DNA of 64,000 nucleotides from Dipteris shenzhenensis. Its lineage: Eukaryota; Polypodiophyta; Polypodiopsida; Gleicheniales. The stretch's first letter is position 1. Every line of letters begins with the position of its first letter. Below, in pieces: positions 58,801-64,000 of the stretch. The translations under genes and the position numbers were made by a program. The notes beneath the pieces are model-generated. The model was not told where the DNA came from and did no database searches. It worked only from the letters and a program-made list of their open reading frames with translations. Location of the stretch: assembly GCA_047967505.1 (NCBI GenBank), contig CM106541.1; one strand, 5' to 3'.

Positions 58801-58987
58801 GAACATGCCTAACATTCTTGAGTACAAATGTTGAACCATTAGGAAGAGACAAGTGGATATCTCCCACTCCAACAATGTCACATGGATAATCATTTCCAAG
58901 TCTCACGGTTCCTTTCCTTCCTGCTTCATAAATGGTAAACCACTCCCTATGTGGAGTGACATGGAAAGATGCTCCGGAGTCTACTTT
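55842..58987 (-). pseudogene. copia family-C Pol: protease, integrase, reverse transcriptase, RNase H
   Basis: Reading leftward: protease VDSGASFHVTPHREW (58980), LISMGQLDDDGYHVFFGN, integrase finger LWHCRLGHMS (58600) and CEHCMYGKQ (58495), catalytic triad in VHSDMCGPM (58410), LRTDNGEYTS (58228) and GVAEKMNRT (58120), LINRSPSKALDG, VFGCEAY, RKSIILGYGDSGEM. RT: KWVYKLKMSLVDALPKYKAR (57290), [48 protein letters not shown] (56855). RNase H: STTGYVFLFTRGAISWVS, ALSTTEAEYATT (56210). All three integrase carboxylates and YVDD survive. Stops lie near 58247, 57630, 57400, 57060 and 56950, with frameshifts near 58500, 56930, 56570 and 56085. Confidence 0.9.
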
Positions 58988-60620
58988 TTAATTCTGTGAC
59001 AATGCATCATCACTAGTCACAAGAAAAGCATGCTCACACATAGAGGCATAAAGAATGTCACCCTCATCACTATTGTTACTTATGGCATTCACTTTCTCTA
59101 TATTGACCGTGGATTTCTCTTCCTTCTTGGGTTGCACATTAGCTTTGCCTTTGCCTTTATCGTTCTTTGATTTGTAGCAATCCTTTTTGAAATGGCCTTT
59201 CTTCCCACAATAGAAGCATTTCAAATCCTTTTTGGCATGGGATTTTCCTCCAGATTTGCTTCTAGACTTGCTTGTATTTTTGTCGTGGTATTTCCCCTTG
59301 GAATACGACATCCCTCTCACATTGAGAGCACTTGAACTTTTAGTTCCAGCATTGTTCTTTCTATTTACCTCCTCAGTGAGAAGGTTACTCTCAACATCAC
59401 TACTTATCAGTCCTCCTGCATGGGCTGAATTGCTTATAGTAGTCCTAAAAGTGTCCCAACTTTCAGGAAGGGTGACCAATAAGAACATTGCCTTAACTGA
59501 GTCATCAAAGGCAATTTTCTGAGCTGAAAGTTGACTGAAAATTGTGTTAAACTCATTTAAATGGCTAGACATTCAAGTCCCTTCTTCCATGTGAAGATCT
59601 ATGAGTTTCTTCAGCCAATACACTTGACAAGCAGCACTCTGCTTCTCATAAAGATCATGCAACTTTGTCCACACACATAGGCACCACCTGCAGTATCTTT
59701 CACATTGAAATACACCGATTTTGAAAGTGTGACCATGATCGTGGAGCGTGTAAGCTCATCCAATTCTTTCCACTCTTCATCATCTTCCCAATCCTTTGGC
59801 TTTATGCCTTTGTGTTTTATAGGCTTTACTTGCTTCTTCTACACTAGAACATTGTAGATTTGCTCCTTCCAATAGGAGAAGTTTATGCCATCCTGTTAAA
59901 TTACACGGCACAGCGGAATAGAGATTGAACAAAGAATAGAGAGTACACATCAAACTGGAGAGGAACAAACTTTTCCTTCAATACTGATGTAGTACAGATG
60001 ATGGCTCCATCCACCCGTGTGCTCCCACAGTGGAGCTTAGATGGCAATTTAGACAAATACTAGGTGAAGAGCTACTAGCTGGAAGGTCTGATCTAATCTA
60101 AACTGATATGATACAATGGACTGGGGACGTCACCTCTTCATAGCTATGAGAGCGGTAGGCAGATCAACGTAGTGGGTGGAGTCAACCAGTCGACCTAGTC
60201 GGTGGAGCCGACCAGTCAACCTAGTTGGTGGAACCGACTAGTCATCTATGGAATATTCAGGGAATATTCCCTATATCGTTGCCTCGGGGGCTCCCACCCC
60301 TGAACCCCCACCAGGGGGCCGCTGGCCCCCCTGGGACCCCCCAGCTAGGGGCCAACTAGCCCCCAAGCCCCAGCAAGAATAAGGGGCTCCCACACAATCA
60401 CCTTTCTACCATCAATAGTCTCATTGATAGACCTCATCTAACATGCAAGTCAGGATCCCATCCAGTGTCCCGGGCTCACACATGGCTTCTCCTCATATGG
60501 GGGCCTTACAACTTGAGCACCTTGGACCACTGGTGGTTACCAGGAGGGTGGGGCATTGAGCATATCTAACACATCTAACTTCTCAATGTTAAACAATGCA
60601 TTCTCTGATGCCGAAGCCAT
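58988..60620 (-). pseudogene. copia family-C Gag, split by a solo LTR
   Basis: The start ATG at 60620-60618 gives MASASENALFNIEKLD. The codon after is interrupted at 60571 by the solo LTR and resumes at 59893 with GINFSYWKEQIYNVLV, so the two halves join in frame across the insertion. It continues WEDDEEWKELDELTRSTIMV, LHDLYEKQS, MSSHLNEFNTIFSQLSAQKI and a CCHC knuckle CFYCGKKGHFKKDC (59195-59155), to LSQN near 58990. Stops near 59850 and 59575 and a frameshift near 59665 add to the decay. Confidence 0.9.
59894..60571 (-). repeat. solo LTR (family D, related to A) inside family-C gag
   Basis: 678 bp, TGTTAGATATG to TAATTTAACA in its orientation, without internal sequence. Flanking 5-mers CATCC (59889-59893) and CATCT (60572-60576) are a one-mismatch target duplication. 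The ends and the CCCCCATATGAGGAGAAG block match family-A LTRs. It contains 26-bp tandem repeats GGTGGAGYC... (60175-60243) and a very GC-rich palindromic patch (60281-60390). A solo LTR arises by recombination between the two LTRs of a former element. Confidence 0.9.
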
Positions 60621-61988
60621 CACAATGGATGACAGAACAACTAGGATACACTGCACCAATGTACCAAACTCAAGCCCAAAAAATATATACTGCAATGACA
60701 ACAGCCACACTGTCACTATCACAAATACATCTTCTGCTGTAAGTGACCTCAGGGCATCCCAAAACTAGCCAATAGTTTTTACACGGTAGCTCCGATGCAA
60801 AAAGTGTAAATAGAAGAAATGTAGCTTTAGAAAACTCTATAACTTCTCAGTTTACAGCAAGTCCAAAATCCTTAAAGATTTCCTTATATCTGCTATTGGA
60901 AACCACCACCTACAAACTTTTATTGCTGTAATAACAGTTTGCAACAGTTTTGGCCTGTTTTGAACTGTCAATATCTTTCCAACCGTAACTCAGTTGCCTT
61001 TATTGTAAACACCAAAGTTGTAGACAACCAATAGATCTACAAACTTCTAGTTTATTGCAAGTCCAATTCATTATGGATTTTTTGATATTCACTGCTGAAA
61101 GCAGCCCCCTGCTCACTTTTTCTAGCTGCTGTCATAAACTATCAAAACTGTAAATCATGGGCATACCAGGCATCATAACTTTTTCTCTAAATCTCGAATT
61201 GAAACACTTTCAAAAACAAGATTGTAGATTTTCCAAAAAACTAAAACTTTGTAGTTCAACTCAGAAGACAATTCCTCATGGATTCACTGATATTCACTTC
61301 TGAAAACAGCCACCTGCTCACTTTTTACTACTGTCACAAGATTGCAAACTGCCAATCAATAACTTTTCCTGAAGCATTTGAGGCATAAACTCCAATGAAA
61401 TAGCCCAACAATTCTGAAAATTGTTGTCCAAAAAATTCCCTTAGTGGGAAGAGTATTGCACTCACAAAAAATAATCCCTTCTTGGGATACAAGACAACTT
61501 CAAAAAAAACACTGCTCACTTATGCTCACTTTCTCAGCTAAACAAAGGCTCAAAATGCATCAATTGTAAGCAATCACTTTCAGCCAACCTTTGGCTTGAT
61601 ATGCATCAACTTGAAGGCATAAACCCAACTGAAATCTGAATGTACCAGCCGCCTTTGATCAACTGGAGTCCGCCACAAGCAAAAGACGTTTTTGCTTTCG
61701 GGCCTCAAAAAAGCAACTTCCAGTTGCTGGAATTGCAGAGCAGCAGGTTGGTTTTTACCGTAGATGGATAATATTCCTTCTCCCCCACTCAAACAAGGCA
61801 ATAGATTGTTGGAACAGTCGAGGCAACCTGATATATATGGTTGAAACAATAAAAACGTGCTAGTATATATCAAAATATAGCTCCCAGGGGCAGCCCACAT
61901 GCAGTAGGAGACTCCACGCAACAAGTTCGAACTCTTGGCACAGCAACACTGCAATGCTATAGTCTCCTTGTTGGCTTCGCTCAACCAA
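60621..61988 (-). other. untranslated leader of family-C element with threefold repeats
   Basis: 1.4 kb between the primer-binding site and gag start. It has no long frame. A module of about 200 bp recurs around 60849, 61048 and 61249 (core: AGCAAGTCCAA...TTATGGATTT...GATATTCACT...CTGCTCACTTTTT) with about 25-30% divergence. Confidence 0.6.
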
Positions 61989-62000
61989 GCTCTGATACCA
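61989..62000 (-). promoter_or_regulatory. primer-binding site, family C
   Basis: TGGTATCAGAGC leftward, two bases inside the 5' LTR. Initiator tRNA-Met type. Confidence 0.9.
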
Positions 62001-62002
62001 GT

Positions 62003-62150
62003 TGATGGAGAGGAGGTCTTATCGGAGAGCAACAAAGAAAGGGAGAACACTGAAATTGTGGGTACTAACTCACCCAGATCAAGGTAAGCTCATATTATGT
62101 ATGTATAGTACAAAGGGGTATATACTAGGCCATTGGCCTTTACCCCAACA
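62003..62150 (-). repeat. 5' LTR of family-C element
   Basis: 148 bp partner of 55694-55841. Outer 5-mer CGGCC at 62151-62155. Confidence 0.9.
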
Positions 62151-62640
62151 CGGCCTCTACCGTTCGTGGGCTTTACGTGCAACTCTCTGCGGTGGCGACG
62201 ACTGTCTGCTCCAGCGCCTTCCTTGACTCTACAACTAGCTATCCCTGTCCATCAACCTCCCATTTGCTTTCTCCTCGAGAAATCCTCTGTCCACCAGTCG
62301 ATGCTGTTAACACGGCTCTCGTCTTTTCTGGTTCACGCCATCATTTCACCTCCCTTGTCCGCGCGATGACGCCTCTCCACCATACCGTGGACTCTAAGGG
62401 TTTTTACTTCTGTTGTTTTGTTTATTCCCCCCCGCCCCCTCCTCTCTCGTTTCTTTAATTTAGTTAGCTTAAACAATTAATTCCCCCTCGGTTTTCTTAT
62501 TTTCATTAAACCCCCTTCCCTCTCTCTCCTTTCCCCTAACCCCCTCTTTTTTTTAAATCTCTTCTAAACCACATCGCTAATTTTCCCCGCCCTCGCTCTT
62601 TGTAATTTCCTATATTTTTCCTCTCCTCTATATTTATGTA
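62151..62640. other. right part of the locus interrupted by the family-C element
   Basis: C-rich sequence continuing the composition of 55401-55693, with an open stretch (SGSRHHFTSLVRAMTPLHHT, about 62325-62385) that matches nothing I know, then pyrimidine-rich DNA. Confidence 0.3.
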
Positions 62641-62910
62641 ATACTTCCCTTCTCTATTTAAGTATCCCCTCCCCTCTCTATCTATTTTTCCCTCCCCTCC
62701 CCTCTCTATCTATATCTATATCTAAATCTAAGTATCCCCTCCCCTCTCTATCTATATCTATATTTAAGTATTTCCTCCCCTCTCTATTTAAATATCTGCT
62801 CCCCTCCCCTCCCTTCCCCTCTCTATCTATATTTCCCCTTCCCTCTCTATCTTTATTTCCCCTCCCCTCTCTATCTATATTCCCTCCCGTCTCTATCTAT
62901 ATCTATTTAA
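62641..62910. repeat. CTATCTATATCTAT / TCCCCTCCCCTCTC minisatellite
   Basis: Irregular alternation of CTATCTATAT and CCCCTCCCCTCTCTATCTAT modules, all pyrimidine-rich on the plus strand. Confidence 0.85.
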
Positions 62911-62994
62911 AGAAAATTTAATCTAGAGCACCTTATTTCTCTTAATTTTCTTTGGTTCTTTCTATGGTCCTTCATAAGACCCCTTGCATTAACC

Positions 62995-62997
<3 letters not shown>

Positions 62998-63057
<60 letters not shown>
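62998..63057. repeat. (CT)n microsatellite
   Basis: About 29 CT units. Confidence 0.95.
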
Positions 63058-63059
<2 letters not shown>

Positions 63060-63826
63060 TCTTAATTAAACCCTTTGTCCCCCCATCACTAATTTCAGTT
63101 GTTATTAACCCCCCCTTTTTTTTCACTACAAAGGTGCATTATTGTTACTTCTTAACCTTTAGATTGATCGTGCTAACAATACTCTGTATTAAACTAGCCC
63201 TTTCTTCTACAAAGGTTCATTATTTTTACTACTTTTTCTTGTTAAGTGTGTGGCTAAAGCATCAATTTTTATTGTGACTCTAATAACAAGGGAGGGGTGT
63301 TGATAACACCTATCTTCCCAACCAAAGTTGAAACTCCTTCTCACTGTTTTGCTTGTTGGTGGATGATGGCAGGTAGGCAGACTCCCCTCTTCAATAAAAG
63401 TGATGCTGCCAACGACTTTTCAAAGCTCTACTGCTCGCTTTTTCTATCTTGAAAAGATTGTTCATCCTTTAATGATGTTACTTCCTTTTTTATGGATATT
63501 TATTACAAAGTATTTCTATTAAAACATTTCTCTTTTCCACTCCAAATTTTAAGTCCACCCCATCCCATTCTGGGGATTTCCATGCACCCAAATGATTTAA
63601 AGCATATCCATAGTGAAAGCATCTTGTGGAGGCACCATAGGCCGTACTATATCCAAAAATAGATTTTTAGTTGCAATTTGAGGTGGAGTAAGTGGGAATA
63701 GTCCTACAAAAGATTGGCTTTGAAATGGGCCAAGCATTCCATTTCTAGCTCAAAGGTATCCATTCTTCAAGTCCTATCCAATTTTCTAACCCAAGCAATT
63801 CATTGTTTTCGTCTAGAAGTATGTAA
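63058..63826. other. intergenic, no feature seen
   Basis: AT-rich with short pyrimidine runs. No coding signal. Confidence 0.4.
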
Positions 63827-63987
63827 ACTTTTGAAGAAGCCTTTTGATGAAAGCAACATTTATCCTCAAAAGCTTTTTCCTTGCACGAATCTGCCACTTT
63901 TGGACCTACATACTTTTGAAGAAGCCTTTTGATGAGAGAACTTTATCCTTAATAGCTTTTTGCCTTGCACGAATCTACCATTTTTGA
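63827..63987. repeat. 85-bp tandem duplication at the window edge
   Basis: ACTTTTGAAGAAGCCTTTTG through TTGCACGAATCT starts at 63827 and again at 63912, with a few substitutions and indels. It may continue beyond the window. Confidence 0.85.
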
Positions 63988-64000
63988 AACTTATGCTGGT

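Larger units (their letters stand above)
55694..62150 (-). mobile_element. complete copia family-C element, leftward, carrying a solo LTR
   Basis: Two 148-bp LTRs (55694-55841 and 62003-62150) with five differences (about 3.4%). Flanking 5-mers CGCCC and CGGCC differ by one base, consistent with an aged target duplication. Internal order, leftward: primer-binding site, a leader of about 1.4 kb, gag, protease, integrase, RT, RNase H, polypurine tract. A 678-bp foreign solo LTR sits in gag at 59894-60571. LTR length, PPT and protein sequence relate it to family B. Confidence 0.9.

Noticed and set aside
62002-62458. Open frames from the family-C 5' LTR into its flank
   Set aside because: They start in LTR sequence (the same codons recur in the 3' LTR) and cross the insertion border. 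Chance frames.

Overview
The window reads as nuclear DNA of a land plant. It has spliced genes with GT-AG introns, a mitochondrial-type single-stranded DNA-binding protein (mtSSB) gene of plant type, many Ty1/copia elements primed by initiator-tRNA-Met (TGGTATCAGAGC), and long CT/GA/CA microsatellites. Almost everything outside the mtSSB gene is mobile DNA in various stages of decay, with many in-frame stops that look like CGA-to-TGA or CAG-to-TAG changes. The presence of a Helentron-type Helitron and of a MULE unlike the usual flowering-plant types makes me lean to a large-genome non-flowering plant (fern, lycophyte or gymnosperm). That placement is inference.

Layout. 591-12388: a MULE-like DNA transposon region framed by microsatellites. 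A degraded SWIM-type transposase reads rightward (8096-11809). Leftward, a degraded multi-exon gene (3091-6760) is followed by a gene with an FCP1/HAD-type phosphatase domain (1110-2860). The divergent promoter zone between them (6761-8095) carries CT/GA tracts, hairpins and a TATA box. 12387-12800: a copia RNase H scrap. 13990-16689: a complete 2.7-kb gag-only LTR element with 289-bp LTRs and perfect ACTAA target duplications. 16833-31117: a stack of nested copia elements of two families (A and B), including a TIR DNA element inside one copy. 31118-36060: a leftward Helentron-like Helitron (DUF6570-like, Rep, PIF1-type helicase and endonuclease parts), cut at its endonuclease by a copia LTR, with a possible RPA-like gene upstream (36950-38370).

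40290-47289 is the one apparently live gene: an mtSSB gene of five modelled exons whose third intron holds a gypsy fragment, preceded by a decayed tandem duplicate of its 5' part. 50869-53960: very decayed copia remnants. 54690-63057: a pyrimidine-rich locus split by a complete family-C copia element (55694-62150), which itself carries a 678-bp solo LTR inside its gag.

No rRNA, tRNA, CRISPR or organelle-derived DNA was recognised. The two biologically most interesting objects are the MULE paired with an FCP1-domain gene and the Helentron with an endonuclease domain in a plant genome. Both are decayed here, so intact relatives elsewhere in the genome would be the place to study them.
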